NCBI GenBank assembly: GCA_964552955.1 | Contig: CAZKIU010000003.1 | Coordinates: 62,001-126,000, forward strand | Reading direction: 5' to 3' | Origin: UBA1413 sp964552955 | GTDB taxonomy: Bacteria; Bacteroidota; Bacteroidia; Bacteroidales; Prolixibacteraceae | Length of the DNA stretch: 64,000 nt | In this document: one piece after another, positions 51,748-58,217 of the stretch | Layout: each line of letters begins with the position of its first letter | Numbering within the stretch: position 1 is the first letter of the stretch | The notes under the pieces: generated by a model | Told to the model about the DNA's origin: nothing | What the model saw: only the letters and a program-made list of their open reading frames with translations | The model's database searches: none | Translations under genes and position numbers: made by a program

Positions 51748-52365
51748 TTAATAATTCATTATTCTTTTAACTTCCTCAATGCGGGCTGCAAAGTAAACAC
51801 TTTTTCCCGGATATCTCAAACTTAATTCTTCAAATGCTTCGATGGCCTCCTGATATTTTTCCTGCTGAACCAGCAGGTTGGCAAATGTTTCGGTCAGGAT
51901 ATCGCCGGAGACTTCAGCGGCTTTCTCTGCCAGATCGATGCCGGGGGATGTGGAGGCCGTAACGGGAAGGATACCGAAGGCGGCCCCTCCGGCCAGAAAC
52001 CGCTCGATGAGTTGCTGTTTCAGGGCAGACTCCGGGGAGGCTCCGCCCCCTGTGACGACATCATCACTCCCCAAACCGGAAGCAAACTCGCCACCGGCAA
52101 GATATTCGCCCGAAGGAAAGGAGCCCTTGTTTTTTTCAGGTTCCACCATCCTGCGCAGCGTCCTGCGGTCCCTGATGCGCAGGGCCCCCTGACGGAGGTT
52201 CTCCTCAAAGCGGGGATCCCCGGAAGCACGGAGGCTACAGAGATAAAGCATCCACCCGGACTGAAACCAGGGGTACTCCCTGAGCAGCTCCTCCCAGAGG
52301 GGAACCTCATTGGCTCCGCACAGGCCGGGATGGCGGTAATATTTCAGGAATTCAGTACTGTTCAT
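51748..52365 (-). CDS. TPR-like protein of unknown function (lptE-secG neighbour)
   Basis: 205 residues, no signal peptide. The N-terminal part PLWEELLREYPWFQSGWMLY and the C-terminal EKYQEAIEAFEELSLRYPGKSVYFA look like half TPR repeats (cores LLREYPWFQS and YQEAIEAFEELSLRYP), joined by a glycine/acid-rich linker (~85-125). It is probably a soluble cytoplasmic adaptor. The stop of lptE and this start touch (52366/52365), so they are translationally linked. No function is known to me. Confidence 0.7.
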   Translation of the reverse strand: MNSTEFLKYYRHPGLCGANEVPLWEELLREYPWFQSGWMLYLCSLRASGDPRFEENLRQGALRIRDRRTLRRMVEPEKNKGSFPSGEYLAGGEFASGLGSDDVVTGGGASPESALKQQLIERFLAGGAAFGILPVTASTSPGIDLAEKAAEVSGDILTETFANLLVQQEKYQEAIEAFEELSLRYPGKSVYFAARIEEVKRIMNY

Positions 52366-52887
52366 TTACCAGTTGGCGATAGTGGCATTGAAAACATCGT
52401 CCAGCAGTTTTTCCAGAATTTCGGGAACAATACTGCTTTCCACATCGTTCAGACTCATGGAACTCGAGAAATCCTCGAAGGCAGAGAAGGTCCGGTCAAA
52501 GTCCTGGGTATGATCCTTGTTGTTGGTGTATTTCAGTCTGACCGTAACGGTCAACCGGTTCTGGGCCGCCATATCCTCCTTCTGGATGGCCATGGGTCTG
52601 ACAGAATAATCGGTAATCTGGCCTTCATAAACCAGGTCACCATTCTCGGCTTCCTCTTTCAGGGAGGTCTGTTTAAGGAGCTTCTCCTTGAGTTTTTCAG
52701 TGAAATCGTTGCTCAGGGTGGGATTCACCAGCCGTGCCCGGTTGGGGAAATAATAGACCGAGAAGGTCTTCACATCGGCGGAAATATTGGCCCCGGTGAA
52801 GGTGTAACTGATTTTGCAGGAAGCCAGCCACCCCGCCATCACCAATACAACAATCATCCCTGCCAGCAGGGTCATGCTCCTCTTCAT
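52366..52887 (-). CDS. lptE: LPS-assembly lipoprotein LptE
   Basis: 173 residues. A lipoprotein signal peptide ends VMAGWLASC, with Cys at about residue 24 as the lipidation site. A mature mixed alpha/beta domain follows (YTFTGANISADVKTFSVYYFPNRA split as TFTGANIS and KTFSVYYFPN; LVYEGQITDYSVRP; LTVTVRLKYTNNKD). LptE plugs the LptD barrel in the outer membrane. The Bacteroidota members are very divergent, but the motif FPNRA and the gene order are typical. It follows the sigma-54 activator by 3 bases. Confidence 0.87.
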   Translation of the reverse strand: MKRSMTLLAGMIVVLVMAGWLASCKISYTFTGANISADVKTFSVYYFPNRARLVNPTLSNDFTEKLKEKLLKQTSLKEEAENGDLVYEGQITDYSVRPMAIQKEDMAAQNRLTVTVRLKYTNNKDHTQDFDRTFSAFEDFSSSMSLNDVESSIVPEILEKLLDDVFNATIANW

Positions 52888-52890
52888 CCT

Positions 52891-54120
52891 TCAGGTGGTT
52901 ATTTGGTATTCCTTGATTTTACGGTAAAGGGTCCGCTCAGATATCCCCAGTTCCTGTGCGGCAAATTTCCGTTTTCCACTGTGTTTCTCCAAAGCCTTCC
53001 TGATGAGTTCAATCTCCTTGTCCTCCAGGGAAAGGGACTCCTCCACGAGTTCCTCGGTGTCCAGGATATTCTCCTTTTCGAAGGTTTCAATCTTGATGGG
53101 GGCTTGGGTTTTCCGCTCAGCCACCACCTCCAGGTCGTTGTGATAGAGCTTGCGGATGATATGGGCATGGTCTTCAGCCATCTCCTCATGACCGCGCTCC
53201 CTGAGCATGTCAAGCACCAGTTTTTTCAGGTCGTTCATATCCTTTCTCATATCGAAGAGGACCTGATAGAGGATCTCCCGTTCACTGGAAAAACTCTTCT
53301 CCTGGGGCGTGGCGACCAGGGCGGGCAGGTTGGAACGGTTTTCCGGCGGGAGGTATTTTACGATGACCTGGGCCGAAATGTCCCGGTTATGTTCGATGAT
53401 GGAGATCTGTTCGGTGATATTCTTCAGTTGTCTGACGTTTCCCGGCCAGGAATAGCGCGCCAGCAATGCTTTGGCATCCTCTTCCAGGCGGATGGCGGGC
53501 ATCCGGTATTTTTCGGCGAAGTCAGAAGCAAACTTTCGGAAGAGGAGATGAACGTCATCGCTTCTGTGGCGTAGGGGCTGCACAAGAATGGGGACCGTAT
53601 TGAGGCGGTAAAAGAGGTCCTCACGAAAACTCCCCGATTCAATGGCTCGTGGCAGATTGATATTGGTTGCGGCGATCACCCTGACATTGGTCTTGAGGAC
53701 CCGGGAGGAGCCCACCTTGATGAATTCCCCGGTTTCCAAAACCCTTAAAAGCCTCACCTGGGTCGACAGGGGGAGTTCTCCGATCTCATCCAGAAAAATG
53801 GTACCTCCGTCGGCTTCCTCGAAATAGCCTTTCCGGTCTGATAATGCCCCGGTGAAGGCCCCCTTTTCATGTCCAAAAAGTTCAGAATCGATGGTCCCCT
53901 CCGGAATAGCCCCACAGTTGACGGCGATATATTTACCATGTTTCCGGGAGGAATGGTAATGGATAATCTGCGGGAAAAACTCCTTTCCGGTTCCGCTCTC
54001 GCCCGTGATCAGTACCGACAGGTCAGTGGGGGCCACCTGGACCGCCACCTCTATGGCCCTGTTCAGATCCGGCGAATTTCCGATGATTCCGAACCGCTGC
54101 TTAATTGCCTGTACATCCAT
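52891..54120 (-). CDS. Sigma-54-dependent transcriptional activator without receiver domain
   Basis: 409 residues. The AAA+ domain starts almost at the N-terminus: GESGTGKE (Walker A, 40-47), GAFTGA (87-92, sigma-54 contact loop), FLDEIGELPL (Walker B) and an arginine-finger region near FREDLFYRLNTVP. There is no receiver or GAF domain ahead of it. Residues ~260-360 form an acidic, helical linker. The C-terminal Fis-type HTH is RKFAAQELGISERTLYRKIKEY. It heads the lptE-TPR-secG operon. What it regulates is not visible; the absence of a regulatory domain suggests constitutive activity or control by an unknown partner. Confidence 0.91.
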   Translation of the reverse strand: MDVQAIKQRFGIIGNSPDLNRAIEVAVQVAPTDLSVLITGESGTGKEFFPQIIHYHSSRKHGKYIAVNCGAIPEGTIDSELFGHEKGAFTGALSDRKGYFEEADGGTIFLDEIGELPLSTQVRLLRVLETGEFIKVGSSRVLKTNVRVIAATNINLPRAIESGSFREDLFYRLNTVPILVQPLRHRSDDVHLLFRKFASDFAEKYRMPAIRLEEDAKALLARYSWPGNVRQLKNITEQISIIEHNRDISAQVIVKYLPPENRSNLPALVATPQEKSFSSEREILYQVLFDMRKDMNDLKKLVLDMLRERGHEEMAEDHAHIIRKLYHNDLEVVAERKTQAPIKIETFEKENILDTEELVEESLSLEDKEIELIRKALEKHSGKRKFAAQELGISERTLYRKIKEYQITT

Positions 54121-54139
54121 GGTTATCTGTGAAAGTGTG

Positions 54140-54169
54140 CAAATTTACTAATTTTTCATGCCCGACAAA
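54140..54169 (-). promoter_or_regulatory. Promoter of the sigma-54 activator-lptE-secG operon
   Basis: Minus strand: TTTG (54166-54169), 18-base spacer, TAAATTTG (54140-54147), ending 19 bases before the ATG at 54120. Spacing is one base short of the usual 19-21. Confidence 0.6.
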
Positions 54170-54184
54170 CCTGTGATCTCCACA

Positions 54185-54217
54185 TTTACCTTTATTCGCC
54201 GGGTTGATGTATCTTTG
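54185..54217 (+). promoter_or_regulatory. Promoter of kdsB
   Basis: TTTA (54185-54188), 21-base spacer, TATCTTTG (54210-54217). The ATG at 54239 follows 21 bases later, which supports that start over an upstream ATG at 54158. It is face-to-face with the divergent promoter at 54140-54169. Confidence 0.6.
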
Positions 54218-54238
54218 ATGCCAGAAAAAAAAAGAGAG

Positions 54239-54973
54239 ATGCGATTTACACTCATCATTCCTGCCCGTTACCAATCGACCCGATTTCCGGGTAAACCGCT
54301 GGCCCTGATTCACGGCAAACCGATGATCATTCATGTCATGGAGCGGGCCCGGGAAGTCCTTGACGAAGTGTGGGTCGCCACTGACCATGAAGGGATTGCC
54401 CAAACGGTGCGGGATTACGGGGGCCAGGTCGTGATGACCTCACCCGATCATGCCAGTGGCACCGACCGGTGCGCGGAAGCTGCCCGGATCATCGCCCAAA
54501 CCTCACCGATTGATGTGGTCATCAATGTGCAGGGGGATGAACCCTTTATACGGCCCGAACAAATCAGGGAACTCATGGGGTGTTTCACCCCCGGGGTGGA
54601 AATCGCCACCCTGGTCAGAAAAATCACCGATCCTGCCGATCTGGAGAATCCCAACAAACCCAAGGTCGTCCTGGGGCGAGGGGGAGAAGCCCTCTATTTC
54701 AGCCGGTCGGCCATCCCCTACCTGCGGGGCAGGGAAAGAAGTGAATGGGTGACCACCCATGACTACTGGGCCCATATCGGCATGTATGGCTATCGGCTGG
54801 ATATCCTCAATGCCATCACCCGCTTGCCCGCAGGCACCCTCGAAACGGCAGAATCCCTCGAACAGCTCCGCTGGCTGGAAAACGGCTACCGCATCCAAAC
54901 CGCCGTCACAGAGTGGGTCTCCATCGGCATCGACACCCCAGCCGACCTGGAAGAAGCACTGAAACGCCTTTAG
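54239..54973 (+). CDS. kdsB: 3-deoxy-manno-octulosonate cytidylyltransferase
   Basis: CMP-Kdo synthetase that activates Kdo for the inner LPS core. From ATG 54239 the product is 244 residues and begins at once with FTLIIPARYQSTRFPGKPLA, the family start (core IIPARYQSTRFPGKP). An upstream ATG at 54158 would place 27 extra residues across the promoter. Downstream: ATDHEGI, TSPDHASGTDRCAEA, NVQGDEPFI, YFSRSAIPY and HIGMYGYR. Single gene on the plus strand. Confidence 0.95.
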   Translation: MRFTLIIPARYQSTRFPGKPLALIHGKPMIIHVMERAREVLDEVWVATDHEGIAQTVRDYGGQVVMTSPDHASGTDRCAEAARIIAQTSPIDVVINVQGDEPFIRPEQIRELMGCFTPGVEIATLVRKITDPADLENPNKPKVVLGRGGEALYFSRSAIPYLRGRERSEWVTTHDYWAHIGMYGYRLDILNAITRLPAGTLETAESLEQLRWLENGYRIQTAVTEWVSIGIDTPADLEEALKRL

Positions 54974-54998
54974 CTGTTTTTTTTTAACAAAAAGGCAT

Positions 54999-55006
54999 TA
55001 TATTTG
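54999..55006 (+). promoter_or_regulatory. -7 box just before the T9SS-sorting-domain gene
   Basis: TATATTTG, a perfect match, lies two bases before the first ATG (55009). Either the mRNA starts at that ATG or translation begins at ATG 55021 or 55027. Confidence 0.5.
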
Positions 55007-55008
55007 TA

Positions 55009-55413
55009 ATGCAGATTGTCATGAAGATGAATCGGGTCAAACATAGATGGATCCTTCTGTTAATACTGGCTCTCGCGGCCGGCACCCTGCATGGGCAGGA
55101 AACCTTATCCGCGGGCCTCTCCTCCCCGGTGCAGGCAGGAACGGAACTCTATGGAAGCCAGCCTGACCTGAAGGTCTTCCCGAATCCTGTCCTCCATAAA
55201 AAGTTTACCGTGGAAATCACCCCCCATCTGATCAGGGAAATCAAAATTACCAATATCGCGGGGGTTCAGGTCTATAACAAGAAATTCACGGTTCCGGTAC
55301 AGCGGTATGAAATAACCCCTACTGAACTTCCTGACGGCATCTACCTTCTGAGGGTCAGCAACACCGCCAATTCAGCCAAGACCCTTAAACTGGTGATCAG
55401 CAGCGCCCGGTAA
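55009..55413 (+). CDS. Short exported protein that is mostly a T9SS type A sorting domain
   Basis: 134 residues (fewer if ATG 55021 or 55027 is used). A signal peptide (WILLLILALAAGTLHGQ) is followed by ~28 linker residues, then a C-terminal domain from LKVFPNPVLHKKFTVEI to LPDGIYLLRVSN and KTLKLVISSA: the Por-secretion type A sorting domain that directs proteins through the type IX system. No passenger domain is present between signal and sorting domain. It could be a true mini-protein or a remnant of a larger gene. Its own -7 box suggests it is expressed. Confidence 0.82.
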   Translation: MQIVMKMNRVKHRWILLLILALAAGTLHGQETLSAGLSSPVQAGTELYGSQPDLKVFPNPVLHKKFTVEITPHLIREIKITNIAGVQVYNKKFTVPVQRYEITPTELPDGIYLLRVSNTANSAKTLKLVISSAR

Positions 55414-55525
55414 TCCTCTTCCGGCTTCCCCTGGTAATCCTTCCTTGTGGCATTTTTTATTGTTCATCATGGTATGACAGGCCATCCCCTCCTGCCGGCT
55501 CCGGATGGCCGGAGCCCCATGGGAA

Positions 55526-57058
55526 TTATCTTCTTTTGAGGCCCAAGACCCCCAGCAATCCGCGCGTAACCTCCCTGGCAACAGTACGGGTAACGGAGCT
55601 TTTCATAATTTTCTCAAAAGTGGAGACCTGACGGACCTGACGGCCCCGGGAAGCAGGACGGTTTCTCTGGGCTTCTCTTTTCTCCCTCTCCTGGCGGGCA
55701 TCTTCCTCTTCCATTCTCTCCATAAGGATCTCGTGGGCACTCTCCCGGTCGATATCCTGGTTGTATTTACGGACCAGGGGTGAGATGCGGACCAATTCTT
55801 CGATCTCCTCCGGGCTGAGAATATCCATCCGGGAGAAGGGAGGCCGCATCAGGGTATGGACCAGTTCTGTAGGCATGCCCTTTTCATTGAGGGCGGTGAC
55901 CATGGCCTCGCCGGTCCCCATTTGGGTAATCAGTTCATCGGCATTATAAAAATCGCTGAGGGGATAGTTTTCGGCGGCCAGTTTAATGGCTTTCCGGTCT
56001 TTAGCGGTGAAGGCCCGCAGGGCATGCTGCACCTTCAGCCCCAATTGCCCCAATACTTCCGCAGGAATATCATCAGGCGACTGGGTCACCAGGATGATCC
56101 CCACCCCCTTGGAACGGATCAGTTTAATGGTCACCTCAAACTGGTCGAGAAGGGTTTTGGTGGCATTACGGAAGATCAGATGGGCCTCGTCGAAGAAAAT
56201 CACCAGCTCGGGCTGAGCCAGATCCCCTTTTTCGGGCATTTTCTGGAAGATTTCAGCCAGCAGGCAGAGCATAAAAGTGCTGAACATCGCCGTATTGCTC
56301 TGTATATCTGTCACCCTCAGAATATTGATCATCCCTTTGCCCTCCTTGCTCCGGCGCATCAGGTCCTCAATATCGAAGGAGGGCTCTCCGAAGAACCGGG
56401 TGGCCCCCTGCTGTTCCAGCCCCGTCAGACTGCGCATGATCGTTCCTGCCGAGGTGGTCTGGAAAAAGCCGTAATCCTTCTGGAATTCCTCTTTCCCATC
56501 TTCCTGGATATACTTAAGTACCGTTTTAAGGTCTTCGATATCGAGCAAGGGCAACTGTTTATCGTCACAATACTTGAAGACCATGGAGAGAATGCCCGTT
56601 TGGTTTTCGTTCAGGTCCAGGATTTTCCCCAAGAGAACCGGTCCGAATTCCGAGACGGTGGCTTTCAGCTGAACCCCTGGTTCATTGCTGATGGTCATCG
56701 GTTCGGAAGCATACCCACAGGGCTGCCAGTCCATTCCGATCAGACGGCTTCTTTTTTCGACCACGGGATTCATGGTTCCGGGGGCAGCAATTCCGCTGAG
56801 GTCTCCCTTGACATCCATCAGCAGCACAGGAACTCCCGCATCAGCCAGCCCTTCGGCGATCACTTGCAACGACTTGGTCTTGCCGGTTCCCGTGGCCCCG
56901 GCAATCAGCCCGTGCCGGTTCAGGGTCTTCAACGGTACCTTGACCTGACATCCCGTCTCCTGGTCTTCTCCGAAGATCGCTGATCCCAACAATATGGAGT
57001 CCCCCTTGAAAGTGTAACTACCTTGTATGGCTTCGACGAATTTTTCCTTCCCTTCCAT
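55526..57058 (-). CDS. HerA-like/DUF853 P-loop ATPase
   Basis: 510 residues. Walker A is GATGTGKT (54-61), with MDVKGDLSG after it; Walker B is VIFFDEAHLIF, with LVTQSPDDIP as sensor region. This is the YjgR/DUF853 branch of HerA/FtsK-like motor ATPases. The biological role is unknown; DNA translocation is the family theme. The C-terminus (~445-510) is charged and then amphipathic (RTVAREVTRGLLGVLGLKRR). A promoter is upstream at 57087-57120; it is divergent from the guanine-deaminase-like gene. Confidence 0.9.
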   Translation of the reverse strand: MEGKEKFVEAIQGSYTFKGDSILLGSAIFGEDQETGCQVKVPLKTLNRHGLIAGATGTGKTKSLQVIAEGLADAGVPVLLMDVKGDLSGIAAPGTMNPVVEKRSRLIGMDWQPCGYASEPMTISNEPGVQLKATVSEFGPVLLGKILDLNENQTGILSMVFKYCDDKQLPLLDIEDLKTVLKYIQEDGKEEFQKDYGFFQTTSAGTIMRSLTGLEQQGATRFFGEPSFDIEDLMRRSKEGKGMINILRVTDIQSNTAMFSTFMLCLLAEIFQKMPEKGDLAQPELVIFFDEAHLIFRNATKTLLDQFEVTIKLIRSKGVGIILVTQSPDDIPAEVLGQLGLKVQHALRAFTAKDRKAIKLAAENYPLSDFYNADELITQMGTGEAMVTALNEKGMPTELVHTLMRPPFSRMDILSPEEIEELVRISPLVRKYNQDIDRESAHEILMERMEEEDARQEREKREAQRNRPASRGRQVRQVSTFEKIMKSSVTRTVAREVTRGLLGVLGLKRR

Positions 57059-57086
57059 GATTTCTGGATTTTAATTTCCTGTGTGA

Positions 57087-57120
57087 CAAAAATAACTAAT
57101 TTATTATTTTTACAGTCAAA
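57087..57120 (-). promoter_or_regulatory. Promoter of the DUF853 gene
   Basis: Minus strand: TTTG (57117-57120), 22-base spacer, TATTTTTG (57087-57094, perfect -7). It is 28 bases before the ATG at 57058. Confidence 0.5.
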
Positions 57121-57128
57121 TACACAGT

Positions 57129-57614
57129 ATGAAGGAAAAAGAGATACCTGAAGCGCGGTTTATGCGGCGTGCGGTGGAATTGGCGGCTTATGCCTTAGAC
57201 CACGGACTGGGGGGACCTTTTGGTGCGGTGGTTGTGAAAGAGGGCATGATCATCGGTGAGGGATTCAATCAGGTCACCAGCATCAACGATCCTACGGCCC
57301 ATGCCGAAGTGATGGCTATCAGGGAGGCTTGCAAAAACATGGCCGCTTTCCAGTTGACCGGCTGCGACCTCTACAGCAGTTGCGAACCGTGTCCTATGTG
57401 CCTGGGCGCCATCTACTGGGCCCGTCCCGACCGCCTGTTTTACGGGAGTACCCGACACGACGCGGCCGATGCCGGCTTCGATGATGATTTCATCTACAGA
57501 GAGATGGCCCTCCCTGAAGAAAAAAGAAAAATGAACCTGACCTACTTCCCCGACGAGAATGCCAGGGCGGTTTTCCGGCGCTGGAAGGAGAAAGAAAATA
57601 AAACCGCCTATTAG
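57129..57614 (+). CDS. guaD: Guanine-deaminase-like nucleoside/base deaminase
   Basis: 161-residue zinc deaminase. HAE at 58-60 and CEPCPMC at 85-91 give the ligands. YWARPDRLFYGSTRHDAADAGFDD (core STRHDAADAGFDD) and a C-terminal RRWKEKENK tail match Bacillus-type GuaD rather than TadA, which is encoded separately at 39880. It probably deaminates guanine to xanthine, though other purines or cytosine are possible. Divergent from the DUF853 gene over about 70 bases. Confidence 0.83.
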   Translation: MKEKEIPEARFMRRAVELAAYALDHGLGGPFGAVVVKEGMIIGEGFNQVTSINDPTAHAEVMAIREACKNMAAFQLTGCDLYSSCEPCPMCLGAIYWARPDRLFYGSTRHDAADAGFDDDFIYREMALPEEKRKMNLTYFPDENARAVFRRWKEKENKTAY

Positions 57615-57707
57615 GTAGTATGACTTATTATTTCTAAATTAGGGTGTTCAAAACTTTACCAGGATATACTCAAACACTTGAATAACATTTATTTAAAACA
57701 ATTCACC

Positions 57708-58115
57708 ATGGCAAAAAAAGTCAAAGAGATTGAAGGTATCGGTCCTGTCTTCGCCGAGAAACTGGGAAATGCCGGCGTAGTGACCGTTGAGAACCTGCTG
57801 GAAAAAGGAGCGACCCGCGGTGGCCGCAAGTCCATTGCTGAAGCTTCAGGCATCGATGAAAGCAAGGTGCTGAACTGGGTGAACAAGGCTGACTTGTTCA
57901 GGATTAAGGGGATTGGTCCCCAGTTTTCCGAATTGCTGGAAGCAGCCGGCGTTGACACCGTCAAGGAGCTGAAAAACCGCAATGCTGAAAACCTGTACCA
58001 GAAACTGGTGGAGGTGCAGGCTGAGAAGAAAATCACCCGTGCCGTACCAGCCCTCAAGCAGGTCACCAATTTTATCGAGCAGGCGAAAAACCTTCCTCCG
58101 GTGGTCACCTACTGA
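57708..58115 (+). CDS. DUF4332-like helix-hairpin-helix protein
   Basis: 135 residues from ATG 57708; an in-frame TTG at 57678 would add ten. Two HhH-type repeats are visible: EGIGPVFAEKLGNAGVVTVENLL (core IEGIGPVFAEKLG) at ~8-30 and RIKGIGPQFSELLEAAGVDTVKEL (core KGIGPQFSELLEAAG) at ~66-90. It is probably a small DNA- or RNA-binding protein; the function is unknown. It is followed by a strong terminator. Confidence 0.85.
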   Translation: MAKKVKEIEGIGPVFAEKLGNAGVVTVENLLEKGATRGGRKSIAEASGIDESKVLNWVNKADLFRIKGIGPQFSELLEAAGVDTVKELKNRNAENLYQKLVEVQAEKKITRAVPALKQVTNFIEQAKNLPPVVTY

Positions 58116-58139
58116 TCCTTTTTTTAGAGGTAAGGATTG

Positions 58140-58175
58140 GAGGCTGTCCCTGTCACGGGCAGCCTCTTTTTTTTT
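58140..58175 (+). terminator. Intrinsic terminator after the HhH gene
   Basis: GAGGCTG(T)CCC pairs with GGGCAGCCTC (58157-58166) around a 6-base loop, with one bulged T, followed by nine T. The T-run also forms the start of the leuS -7 box. Confidence 0.88.
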
Positions 58176-58182
58176 AACTTTG
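58175..58182 (+). promoter_or_regulatory. -7 box of leuS, fused to the upstream terminator
   Basis: TAACTTTG, a perfect TAnnTTTG match beginning in the terminator's T-run, 36 bases before the leuS ATG. No good -33 box, since that position is the terminator stem. Confidence 0.5.
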
Positions 58183-58217
58183 CGGCTTAATTTTTTTTAT
58201 CAAAACAGCTTAGCACC

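Noticed and set aside
52012..53574. 520-residue open frame opposite the sigma-54 activator, lptE and TPR-like genes
   Set aside because: It spans three real minus-strand genes and lacks any motif; it is a strand shadow.
54158..54238. Upstream start for kdsB
   Set aside because: It would put the predicted -7 box inside the coding region and add residues unlike the family's N-terminus.
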